A stretch of 64,000 nucleotides of DNA, taken from positions 82,270,186-82,334,185 of the forward strand of contig OU342630.1 in NCBI GenBank assembly GCA_910589415.1, read 5' to 3'. The notes beneath the pieces are model-generated. The model had not been told where the DNA came from. It did not search any database and saw only the letters and a list, made by a program, of their open reading frames with translations. The DNA is from Malachius bipustulatus. Lineage: Eukaryota; Arthropoda; Insecta; Coleoptera; Melyridae. Both the position numbers and the translations under genes were made by a program. How positions within the stretch are numbered: position 1 is the first letter of the stretch; each line of letters begins with the position of its first letter. Shown piece after piece: positions 36,701 through 47,500 of the stretch.

Positions 36701-38470
36701 AATTGGCAGTATAAAGAACGTATTACTAAATGGTCGAAGAGAAAATAATCTATGTGGCAATTGCTGAATTTAATAGAAAAGTATAGTGTTCAAAAATGTA
36801 TCAAAAAGGTATCAAAAGAAGGTATCATTTACCAACGGATTAAAAAGGAAGATTGAAGATATAATGTAATTCTGGTCACAGGCAAGAAGATAAAAGAACA
36901 ATCGCAATGTCAAGACGCATGGAAAGTTGCCTATAACTGTTGGTAAAATGGAATAAAATGATTGTTCTGAGATTTTGATAAATGTAAATAAAACCGAAAT
37001 GCTGATAAATAAATAAACCCTTGTAACAGTGAAATTTTACAAATCCATTGAAATTCTGGTTTCCCAACGTTCCTCCCAAAACGATTCTGAGTCCCTTCCG
37101 TTGTAGGTTCTCGAGATGAGATTTTCTATTCGGCCGTTCTCTCACTCCTAGATTTAGGAACGACGATCCACTAGAGTGCACAGATGCTGCCCTGGTCTTT
37201 TCTACGAAAACATCGCTGGTCGAAAATGTATTCCTCAAAAACTTCATCCGATTTCCATGTCGAATTCCCGAAAGCCCGTGATAAAATATTTATTTATTTG
37301 AATTCAAATGCCTCCTCCATTCACCCCAAAATGACTTCACATATCACTTTTTATATAATGTGATTTTCAAAGAACATAATTTTTCATTTTTGAACACTTA
37401 AATAATGAAATCTTAAAATAATGTACTTACACAAATATATCCAGCCTTTCCAGCTTGGCCGCTTTTTGAAAAATTTCAACAAACCCTCCGGTTGATATAA
37501 ATCCCAATACGAAAACAATGACTAAAGATACTGAAGTAACTGCAAACTGAATATTGTCTGTCCAGACCACAGCTTTTAGACCACCAATAGTCGTATAGAA
37601 AATACATATGGCGCATACTACAGGCGCGACTATATGAATACCTATATTTGTTGCTGCAACACAAATTAATTTTAGAGGAAAGCTGCTGAAATCATTGAAA
37701 ATAAATATGTATATAAAGTTACCTGAAGAGAATGCCAAAGCAGGCAAGTATATAACAATTGGTAAGTACAGCAAAACAGCTACAGCAAAAAGGAAAGATG
37801 CGAATTCTCGAGTCTTCAAATCGAATCGTCTCTCCAGATATTCGTAAGTGCTGGTCACTTGTAAAGTGTAAAAAATAGGAAGGAAGACATAAATGGTCAC
37901 TATAATAACCAAAAGCATTGATATGACGACCAATGAATAAGATGCTCCGAACTTATATACATCTGCTGGTACTCCCAAAATTGTTATGCCAGATATGTGA
38001 CTAAAAAATAACAAGTGTCAGAAGATTCTTGATGATCATAATAAAACTTAACTTTAGTCAGATATAGTTGTTCAAAAGAATTAATTTCGTATTAATTAAT
38101 TAAATAATGAATCAGAAAATTATTCCTTTAATTTAATTCTTAGAATATTATTGTTAGGGTTAGTGCAAATTGTTTTTTTTTTACAACCTGAGTAGTTTTT
38201 ATGTAAGTATCTAAATATTTACCTTGCTACAAGTGATACAGCAATTGGAAATGCTTTCATGGTTTTTCCTCCTAATAAGTATTCTTTGGTTGTATTTTGC
38301 TTGCTTCCAAAGCATCCAAAGTAAATTCCTATACCCACACTGACACCTAGCATTCCAGAAAATAATAAGTAGTCATACCAGAAAAATGATACATGATGAA
38401 ATTTGTCAACGAGACTAAAAACAGTTGGAGAAGAATCCATAATGGTACTTTCAGTATTTTCAGTAGCCAT
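27785..38470 (-). CDS. SLC5-family sodium-coupled transporter B (8 exons, 614 aa)
   Basis: Exons in transcript order: 38470-38223, 38000-37723, 37653-37431, 33353-33213, 32718-32500, 32413-32143, 32080-31914, 28082-27785. They total 1,845 bases in consistent phase, with GT/AG borders. The start MATENTESTIMDSS precedes TM1 (FFWYDYLLFSGMLGV); TKEYLLGGKTMKAFP follows. Later landmarks: SHISGITILGVPAD, TSTYEYLERRFDLKTR, GGLKAVVWTDNIQF (SLC5 signature region), FNPDPTLRDSFW, AKYAECDPF, GLPGLFIAGVFSSAL, SALSAHLNCLAGT, GGVTQGPLLGLF. The final exon encodes a last membrane segment and a charged tail ending GDVKS. It is probably a plasma-membrane sodium symporter of the SLC5A8/A12/A6 branch; the substrate is unknown. 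Intron 2 is only 69 bases and has no in-frame stop. Introns 3 and 7 are 4 kb and full of repeats. Confidence 0.92.
28597..28829. mobile_element. Hairpin MITE, about 233 bp, in transporter B intron 7
   Basis: The left half (tctatttacatctaacggcc, gggtgttcagcgtgaacgtg, then acatctgacggggacg) is an inverted copy of the right half (cgtccccgtcagatatgaat, then ctacgttgaacacccgtctc, gccgttagatataaatagat). The whole element could fold into one long hairpin. It is more G+C-rich than the intron around it and has no coding capacity. Confidence 0.78.
29518..29737. mobile_element. Inverted-repeat MITE, about 220 bp, in transporter B intron 7
   Basis: The left end 'ttataaaggctcattaggct' continuing 'aacgggcagatttctgtg' is inverted at the right end ('cacagaaatctgcccgttaa', then 'gagcctttataa'). 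A relative of the right end occurs at about 61170-61215 (cagaaatctgcccgtcaact). Confidence 0.68.
33726..34477 (+). repeat. LTR-like repeat family 2, copy 1
   Basis: It begins tgtagcagttcactgttaca and is related, in the same order of blocks, to the reverse complements of 43495-44100 and 36830-37040. Shared blocks: 'ttcactgttac', 'attatatcttccatc', 'aatccgtt', 'actatgaac-ttcagtgat-gagcc' followed by 'ttttatagc', and degenerate repeats of about 22 bp containing 'gctgattcg'. The TG start and a TATA-like box suit a solo LTR, but I could not fix the far end or a target duplication. Confidence 0.5.
34500..34690 (+). mobile_element. 3' end of a retroposon with (TTA)n tail
   Basis: The sequence ends 'gggcaataaacattatt' followed by a run of ATT units (34647-34680). 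A polyadenylation-like hexamer plus a simple microsatellite tail is usual for the 3' end of CR1/jockey/I-type non-LTR elements. No coding part remains. Confidence 0.45.
34897..36053 (-). mobile_element. Solo LTR (family 1, copy 1), 1,157 bp
   Basis: It starts tgaacgaactatt, ends gtacattaca, and is flanked by a 4-bp target duplication AACG (34893-34896 and 36054-36057). A second copy, also with a 4-bp duplication, is at 53668-59161. TG...CA termini and a 4-bp duplication fit a Ty3/gypsy-type LTR. The transcript is probably on the - strand, where AATAAA (35042-35037) lies in the second half of the LTR. It contains a 17-bp minisatellite (35288-35504) and the near-identical block 'gtcgctagtccaagagggtc' shared with copy 2. 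No internal retroviral genes are present. Confidence 0.85.
35288..35504. repeat. 17-bp minisatellite inside solo LTR copy 1
   Basis: There are about twelve units of the type 'ggaaaaattgactccag', with early units reading 'attgcctccag'. Because 17 is not a multiple of 3, the - strand translation of the array cycles through frames and gives a 148-codon open frame of repeated SLESIFPWSQFFPGVNF. I regard that frame as an artefact of the repeat. Confidence 0.88.
36830..37040 (-). repeat. LTR-like repeat family 2, copy 2 (truncated)
   Basis: The reverse complement contains 'tcactgttacaagggtttat', 'tttatcagcatttc', 'gaacaatcattttattccat', 'tttaccaacag' and 'aatccgttggtaaatga', matching 33730-33900 and 34100-34135 with an internal deletion. 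Only the first part of the repeat survives. Confidence 0.6.
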
Positions 38471-39399
38471 CTAAAAATTAAATAGTTTACTTATAATACA
38501 AATTCATATACAAGACATTAATAAGTGAAAGTAATACCATTGTGTTTTTTCTTTATATGCAGTCCAGTAGGGTAGTAAATATCCGACCAGGCTAATAAAC
38601 AAATTTAATTAAAAATGTCGCCTTCCATTGGCTCAGGCTTAGAAATGAAGCGTTTGGTGAAAACGCGATATTTTAAAATTGTTCCAATATACGCTTTATT
38701 CAACACATAATCTTGTTTGCTTTTCAGTTTAATTTTATTAACTTTATTAACAGGTTTTTACGTAAAACAAAGAAGCTGTCTTCAAATGTTTAGTTACAGA
38801 TTAATAGATTTAGTTTTCTTCGCGATTTATTATCAGTAATGAACAATGCTTATTAAATCTCAAGAATTAATGAATTGGAAGTTTTCCGTTTGACATCAGA
38901 ATGAACTGAAATCTTGATTCGATTTAAAAATTGGGTTATCGTTCAAGACAATTATTTTTGCATCTTTATTCGCTCGATACTTAGTACCAACTAATAACAT
39001 AGCAAAATCATAGCATAAAATAAAAGGCCTGTCTGGCTCAATTTTGAAAATACATTATTATTTTATCCCTTTATATCTTTCATATTTTTTATCAGGGCCA
39101 ACAGTCGAACTTTCAGCATAGATCTGTTCTCTTGTTTGCTATGTCATCACTTATTTATTAATTGCTTTAAGATCAAATCATCCGACACTGAAAGATCAAT
39201 AAACTTTTGAACACAACAAAAATTATTGAGTAAAATATATTATTGAAATGGTTATTAGCCAATTTGTGTCATCTTCACAAGCAAAAGTTCCGATTTTTCG
39301 GTTTGCCAGTCAATTTTTTATATGATAAATAACCTATCTACCAATTTGCTGACCAAAGGGCTCGTGCCAAAAACTATTTTTGGATATGATTCTCAGGTC
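38471..39399. other. Intergenic upstream of transporter B
   Basis: The promoter region of transporter B is expected here. I see no gene and no recognisable core promoter element; the sequence is AT-rich. Confidence 0.45.
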
Positions 39400-39626
39400 C
39401 GATTGCACAAACGTTAATTACAGATCTGCCAGATAATTTCTGATTTTAAAATGTCCTGTATTATCAAACTGTTGGTCTGATATTGCTGGAAATAAATTCT
39501 ACTACCCTTTAGAAGAGTTAATTAGGTACTGATTAAAAATAAAAAATCATTCAAAATATTCACCCTATTTTCAAAATTTACAATTTAAAATCAGTAATTA
39601 TCTGACAAATCTTTAATTAACCTTTG
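39400..39626. mobile_element. MITE, about 227 bp, copy 2
   Basis: This is the inverted copy of 16325-16540. Left end 'ttgcacaaacgttaattaca', right end 'ttaattaacctttgtgcaac'. Internal blocks 'cagataatttctgatttt', 'ttggtctgatattgctggaa' and 'agaagagttaatta' are shared. The two copies differ at many sites, so the family is old. Confidence 0.7.
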
Positions 39627-42600
39627 TGCAACTGGCCCTCAGTAATACGGGTTGTTTTCTGCTCATATTGGGGTAATTTTTGGTAACGAATTACCACAAG
39701 CGATATTTTTGATCTCATCGGATACCCGTTAAAACTGATCAGTAGTGGTCAACGCACTTAAATTTGTTACGCTGTCGCGAAATAATACAATTTCCAAGTA
39801 TATTCCGCAATCTTTCTTTAACTTCATTGAAACTTCTGTGCAAGCGCACAAGGTTCTGTAGTAAGCCCCGGAATTCTGTAATAAGTAACTCCAGTTACCT
39901 AAAACGTAAGTCAACTTTTGCATTTTTATCTGAATGATTAGATTTTTTATCTGAATACCTGAAGAACAAGATTTTTATCTGAAAAAAAGGTAAAGGTCAG
40001 AGTTTTAGAAAACCATGAATGCGAATAAATGGTATTTTGTCCCTGGATGCATTAATACATCAAAAAAGAGTCCGACAAAAATTATCATTGCAGTGCAGCA
40101 AATTATCAGTGCATGGATTGAAGAAAAATATAAATGATCCATCACCATGCAAAAACGAAACTTTTCTAATACCTACTTAATATTATTAATTATATTTATT
40201 TACTTCATCTTATGTATTGTGTAAAAATGATAATATAATAATTCGATCAGCTTCCAGAGAGCCCGGAAAATTAAATTACATTGGTACCGGTACCGGGTAA
40301 GCAAAGTCGCTGCCCGTATTTTAAAGCTGGAGTAGTTCCCCAAATTTTTACTTGTCAAAAATAAAAAAGTCTCTAAATTTTCTATTCAATTACAAATTTA
40401 AATATTACAGAATAAATGAATTATTTACAGATATGCCGAAAAGCCGTCGTATGTTTCAAGCTAGGATACGATAAACGTACTTCAAATAATTAATACCTAT
40501 ACATAAATAATTTAACAAAGCATTACTTTGACAATAAAAATAATAAGTAAACAATATGAAGATTAGTGTTCTCTATTTAATAAAAAATGTTTAATTAAAT
40601 AGTATAAATAGTCTTTTATATTTTCTGATCTGCTTTAGAATCACTGGACTGGAGCAGATTTAAATTAGTATAGATTTCATGAAGAAGTCAGTTAGGTACC
40701 ATTGTAACATCGACAGTTGGTACCTAAGTTATGTGAGTCGGCCTTTAAAATTATATTTTCCATAAAGGTGTAAATTTATATTTTGTACTAAGCTGTTAAA
40801 TTTCGTGTCTATAATGTGCAAAATTTAATGTAAAAAACTTCATTACACCGAAGCCAAATGTCTGGTTTACAGCGTTATGCATGGTAACTGTAGGCGCGGG
40901 TCCTCCAATCATAGGCAGTGACGTCAAGCCAATAGTAGAGCGTTTCGCCGATTCGAATTAATTCGGTACATTTATAGGGTGTATTTCGCGAACGGGTAAA
41001 AGATAAAATTAAAATTATTGCACTCATATAAAACTATTATCATCCTTCAGCGTTTCAAAGTGGTTATTAGTAAAAAAATTGTGGACATCCGTATTCTAAT
41101 CCGTATCATAATATTAACAAAAGTTGATATTAACAAAACCTCACTTCATTTAATATTATATTTTCGTTTGCAATTAGATGCTACATGATGTAAATAAACC
41201 TATTTTTAGAAATTTGATTTATTTATATAAATGTTTAAATCTCTAGATTAGTTCATGTTGGTACCTATACTTATATAAAACAAGTTACCTTCGATAAGAA
41301 ACCCTGCAGAATTTTTATTAATACTTGATAATAAAGTATAAGACAATTAGTAACGTCAAGTTTGCCTTATCAACTCATAACAATAATGCTTTAATAGCTG
41401 AAGGTTTAAAATACAAAAAAATCAAACTTTATAAATAAGTATACAGGGTGTACCAAAATTTCTTTATTAAAGAACATCCGCATTATTTCAAAATAAATTT
41501 TGTGAAATTATCATTCGATAAATAAATTTTTGGGACACCTGTATAGGATCAATAACATATAGACCATTTAATACACCATAAATAGGGTAATTGAGGGAGA
41601 GATGGCCTTTCAGATTTAAAATTGTCCCATAGCGTCATCAAATTTATATGGAGCTCATACTAAGTATTTAATATTAAGTGTATTGTTGATATGAAGACCG
41701 CATGTAAAAATCTAATCTTTTTTTTTATAAAAATCGTCTTTTTATGCAAAAAATGTCACTGAAATTATCTCAAGCACAATATCGAAAAATATTGTGCAAA
41801 AGATTTAAAAATCGATCAAGGTAAATTTACACGTAATATCTATCTATTCTAGGATATTTGTATGTAAACGCAAGTACGGGGATGTTTTAACCTTAAAAAC
41901 GACTTCTGTTTGTATCGATCTAACAGAGGTTGAGAGGTCCGTTGCTCCTCTGCATTTGAGATGGATGCACCTATCATCCTAAGAAGAGATGGACCAATCA
42001 TTATTATTATTTTTGAAAATTTTTATGACAATCCCATTCAAGAGTCACATTTTTCGTAAGCCTACACACATAAACATCCTTCCCAAAGCTAATAAAAAGA
42101 GCAGGAAGCCTCCAAATATCAAGCACAAACCAAGAATTGTCAAGGAGAGAATGCAAAGTCTGAAAAGCTTCTGAAACAAATTTCACCAACTTTCAATCCT
42201 TCAATCAAAATATTTACCATCCGTGAACGGGAAAGGTATAATATTGCTAATTTTCTTACCTCAGAAGATAATTAAGATAAACGAAGCGAACCAGAATACA
42301 AAATTCAGAGCAAAAAGAAGAAACTTGAAACTAGTACCAGGTTAATTGATATAAAGCGAAATTAGGATTAACACCTAAAAGTTTCTCCCAGCAGGGATCA
42401 ATACTAGAGATCTGTATACAAGTTTCGATTAAATCAGTTGTTCCCATTCCCATTATCCATTAGAATTCATTTTTTATTTAAATCAAGAGCAACGCTCCGG
42501 AATAAAGGAGAGAGGATGCGCAGGAGTCGATCTCCATAAGCTGCTGTAAATCTATCATTCTGGTGGGCGTCCTTATTCTGGTGTCTGGAGTCGACAAGTA

Positions 42601-43494
42601 ACAGCATTTGTTAAACCCGAGGCAGATTCTTTCTTTGTGAAACCCAACGACATTTAAAGGTATCTTTTTACCTTGAATTATCGCATTACCTTAATAATTA
42701 TCTTTCCATTTTTTTTTTAATATTCGGAGATCTTCGGTATCGCCTCGACTCAAACTTGAAAAAAGCAGTGTCAACTTTAAAACAATCTGCTCCATTTAAT
42801 TGAATTGCGGGAATTCTCGGAATTCGAATTTTTCGTCAATTTTGAAGACGGTCGACCTATCATATTAAATCTACCCACAGTATCGGGTACTATTTATAGG
42901 GAAATAATGCAGATGATTAGCCTGTATCAACTACCTCTAACCAAGAAGTCTCATATTGAAGAGATTTGGATAAAAAAAAATAATGAAAAGAAAAGAAAAA
43001 TTCAGTAGATCAGTGTGTAGGAGTGCTTATGTAACGGGAAATATTGATGGTTAATTTAACATTGAATTTAACAATTAATTTAAACATTTAACAATTAGTC
43101 TGGCAAGTTCACAACTCAGAGCACTCAACAATCAAACTCTATGGTGGTGGCGTTGTTACAGGTTGGAAACACAGAACAAAATGACATTGATAAAAAAAAA
43201 TATAAGTTTTTAATGAATATTTGAAATTACAGATGCAAAACTGAAACTTACTTAAACGAACGGGGCTTTACATTTACAAATAGAATACCTAATCATAAAA
43301 ATGGCAAATTTGAATAGACTGCATAGATGAGCATTTAAAAATTGACATCTTGTAACGCAAACGGAGGAAAGAATCGCTGAGATTCACCACTGAGTAATTT
43401 TAGCTTCGTGCTGCTGCTTGACAATTATTGGTATGAATGGTGATGCTGGTGACAGATTTCCTTTGAGTACAGTTACAAAAATGCTGATTTTTTG
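39627..43494. other. Intergenic sequence between transporters B and C
   Basis: Apart from a 98-bp inverted-end element at 41444-41541, no gene or element is recognised. A G+C-richer patch at 40860-40990 contains 'agtgacgtcaagcc' (a CRE-like TGACGTCA). The open frames at 41989-42189 and 42805-43008 look random. Confidence 0.45.
41444..41541. mobile_element. 98-bp TA-flanked inverted-end element
   Basis: It begins cagggtgtaccaaaatttct and ends with the imperfect inverse 'aaatttttgggacacctg', with TA on both sides. It is the shortest complete member of the CAGGGTG-ended group in this window. Confidence 0.6.
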
Positions 43495-44100
43495 CGGTCG
43501 CTGGTCGAGCTCAGGAACGGGCTCTATAAGTGGTGGAGTAGAACCTGACGGATGGACTCCACAAACGCCAAATCAGCTTCAGGGAAGGCGAATCATCTCC
43601 AGAGAAAGGCAAATCAGCTCCCAGAAGAAAGCGAATCAGCTTCCAGGAAAAAATGAATCCGCTCCAGGGAAATGCTATAAAAGCAGGGCTCAATCACTGA
43701 ATGTTCATAGTTAAGAACAGCCGCGAATCGGTTTTCAATAATCATACTTACCAACGGATTTAAAGAGATGATGGAAGATATAATATGAGAAAAATTATTT
43801 CAAAATACTTTCAGTAACCTATTGAGATGACGCTTGGTCGTAGGTTAGCGAGAATAAGAAGTTAATTCACAACTCACGGCGTCGAAAAATCCACGAACGT
43901 CAAAGACATTGACGAAATTGAGAGATGACAATTGGCAATAGAAATGATGGTGCATTGATCCTTATAGCAGCTCATTCTTGAAAAGTAGACATTCTGGCAA
44001 ACCTGATAGGCGCACTTAAAGTTGCCTATAATGTTGAACGGGTACGAAATAATAACAAGAAATTTGAATTTGATACCCTTAGTAACAGTGAACTGTTACA
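43495..44100 (-). repeat. LTR-like repeat family 2, copy 3
   Basis: The reverse complement starts 'tgtaacagttcactgttact' and runs through 'atattatatcttccatc', 'aaatccgttggtaag', 'actatgaacattcagtgatt', 'ctgcttttatagc', then about five degenerate units of roughly 22 bp around 'ggagctgatt' or 'ggaagctgattcg', and ends near 'cctgagctcgaccagcg'. The TATA-like 'ttttatag' is followed by the repeat units. Confidence 0.5.
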
Positions 44101-44518
44101 AGTGGAAGGGAAAAAACGATTTCTTTAGGAACTCAGTTCCTTTCTACTCAAGGATCACATCAGCAAAAGCATAAGCCTCTTTAAACTCTGCTTAAAGATG
44201 AATATATTCTGAAAACTGAAAACACATAGCAATATCACATAGATCACAATAACATATAGAAATATTTAGGGAGCTTCGACGAAATACTATATCTTAGAAA
44301 TTGAAATAAAAAGTTTGTTTTCGTTGTTTTTATTGTTGTTTTTCTAGAAGTTGAGTTAACATTTACTCTTACTCCTATCTCCATAAACTCTTTTTCTCTA
44401 TTATTAAATCAGATGACTATAGTAACAATTATTCTACTTGTAGCAGTTACAATGAAAATTAAAGGTCAGTTGATAAGTCTATTATTACAAGATACTGATA
44501 GGTATTATCTAATGAAAA

Positions 44519-47500
44519 TCATTTCACTTGACTGTTGTTGATCTCTTCTTTCGTTGTGTTCACAGTAATTATCTGCATCGCTGTATTAATACTGTAACAA
44601 TCGGATTTCTCGGATTCTTTTTCCGTGGGAAGTAGAAAATGGATAACAGGACTGATTAAATGCTTGTGAGGATATTTGTCATCCTTCTTCCTGGTGAGGT
44701 AGCTAACAATAATGCCAATGATCACTGTAATTATTAATCCAAGTAATGTATAATAGTAGTGCGAAATCCTTAGGATATGGAAGGTATCGTCTTGTGGGAT
44801 GTCGTCCAAGTGGGTATCAGTACTGGAAAGAATAAATGAGAAATAAGTGTTATTCAAATGTAAGATAAATGTTTTAAGTCAGTTAAGGTACAGGATTAGT
44901 TAACGTTAAGTCAGAAGTCACGTTAAGTCATCTTATCTTCGACTTCAATCAAGTAGTCGGAGTTACTTTACTGATGATGAAGTTATGTACAACAGGCACA
45001 ACCGTCTTTGAGTATAAAAATTAAAGTAATACTGTTAATAAGAAAAATATCTGCCGACTGTGTTTTTGATCTTAACATGCCATTCTACATTCATTAACAT
45101 CGACTACAATTACCTGGAAATTTCTTCTGGTTCGGTTGTGTTGAAAACAAAATCGCATCCATCTAAGGAGAGAGGCTTTGTCTTATGTGCGGCCATAAGG
45201 CCATTAATCTCGTAATACTTAGCCATAAAGCAATAAACTCCCATCAAAAGTACTCCACTTATTCCTCCAGCAAGAGCGCCCTTCAACAAAACATTATTAA
45301 ATTAAAACGTATACATATCATTAGATTCAAGCGTGGCATACTGCATGTGTGTATCCCGGTGAAAGGTTGACGTGGTCATGGTGTAAAAAATTAGAAAGAA
45401 TGTGATTATCATGGAAATATGACGAAAACAGAGAGCTGAGAATGAAAGATACGTTGGGATTTAGATTTTTGTGGGTGCATATCCTTCACCTTGAACCAGG
45501 CATGTGGAAAGAAAAAGTGAAATTATTACTGTGAAAAATCTGGCAAATGTCGACATTATCCGGTGAATTCAGTTATCAAATTTTCTTCTACAATATTACC
45601 AATTTCTTCAAGCTGTTTTTCGGTTTCAATATTTGAGATTTGCTCGCCAGGCAAATATGTCGATGCTAGGATTCATTGTGGTTTTAACATGCGAAACCGG
45701 CCTTCTTAAGTTTTGGCGTATTCCTTTGTGGTATGTTGTGTTCTTGGAAAAAGTCCAAGCCATCTTATATCCCGATTGGTCATTTCAATGTTTGACTATG
45801 ACGAGGCTGTCTGTGAACTATCTTAATATATTTCCATATAATTCCGCATAGTTCGAATATGACTCGATCAAAGAATTCCCTACCGTTATCTGAATGCAAT
45901 ATATACTTGGGGCACGAAATGTTAAAAAATATTTGAAGAAGGTTATATGCTACTTCAACTGTTTTTGAATGTCGTAACGGAACAAACTTCGTTAAATGGT
46001 CTTTATACACCATTGTTAACTTACATTCGTAATTCATTGGAGAGTTAGAGAATCTAAAAAATAGACACGTGCCCTCAAACGCATCTAAACAAAATATTTG
46101 GCACCTCTCTAGCTCTGGCTATGTAATTTCAACTTCCCGTTCGACTCTCACCAAAGCGTCTCTGTGCTTGTTGACATATACCGGCGGCGATGGTCAGAAT
46201 GTATCCAGAATATAACCAAATTTCGGTCTTTCACCGCCGTATATTATGTTGACATTAATCGGAGAGTGTTGACATTATCCAATTTCGGTCTTTCACGGAA
46301 CATACACCTAAAGAATGAAGCTTGATTGTTGCAAGTGATGTAAAAAAGTAAAAGAGGGACTAACATAAACATACATGGACAAGGTGAGCGGATGGAGAAA
46401 AGATGAAGTCAAGAATAGAAGAGAAGGAAGGCAGAGATTGAAGAAGGAAACGTCGACGCGATGCAAAACGCCGAAAAATTATGATAAAAGTTTAGATATT
46501 TTGTGTTTCTGGTATAAAAAAATAAATAAAGATAAATAAAGATTTATACTGAAAGTCTGTGAAAAACGCTTTCTACCTCTACGTTTCTAATTTTGTTGGC
46601 TTACGTTAAGAAATAGAATACTGGAGTATTTCTTACCTGTTTGTTAGCTTTTGGAATAAGTGCAGCTAAGACGAAAAGTCCAAGCAGCGGACCATGAGTG
46701 ACGCTACCGACGCTAATAGCTAGTTCTAGAATCCCCCCAAGCTTGGCGAATAAAAACACTAACGACGTTACTATTACTCCTGTTATGACGACGATAAGTT
46801 TCAATATGGCGCTGGCTGTTTTCTCGGAAGGTTTAGTGGACAAGAATTTTACAACAAAATCTTCATAGACAGTTCCAGAGAGGCAGTTCAGATGTGCTGA
46901 TAATGCACTGAAAAATTTAAAATAAATTCAGTTAATTTCTGAGAAACATGTCTGACAATAATAACTAGACACGTAACTACTGGGCCCGGTAACCAGTGTA
47001 TTCGACCGGTGGATTCGAGAAGCTTATAGACGTGATAGATGTTTAATTTGATACAATTCGCTTAGCTATGAATTAGTCTTCAATAGATCGAAACAGCTGT
47101 TAGTTCCAAGGACCCAGCAATCTTTGAATTAAGATTTTCAGACACGTACGACGAATATTAAAACTGGACACAGTTTGGTGTACCTAAGTCCACCATGCTT
47201 GCAAAACAAAACGAAGAGATGACGATGGAGGAAGAGAGTGTCTCGCCATCACTAAATCTGTCTTCAAAACGTTGACCTTTTTGGAGAAGATGCCTGCCTG
47301 GATTTCTGTTGCATGATAAACCTCTGCACAGCTGTAAAGTAACCGATGCCTCGTCTTGAATATATGCATTGACAATAATAGGACCACATTTTTTTGAGAT
47401 TATGTTCTGCACGGTTACGGTTATTTAGGAGGCTTTGTTGATATGCGGCCAGATTATGTGATAAAGGAACTTGTACTGGATTTGGGATAAATAACTAGTT

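Larger units (their letters stand above)
33354..37430 (-). other. Intron 3 of transporter B, filled with LTR-like repeats
   Basis: This intron contains a member of a second LTR-like family (33726-34477), a (TTA)n-tailed retroposon end (34500-34690), a complete solo LTR (34897-36053) and another member of the second family in reverse (36830-37040). The stretch 36054-36829 has no recognised content. Confidence 0.65.

Noticed and set aside
37476..37664. 62-codon - strand frame overlapping transporter B exon 3
   Set aside because: It is an alternative frame over a well-supported exon, a shadow of the real coding frame.
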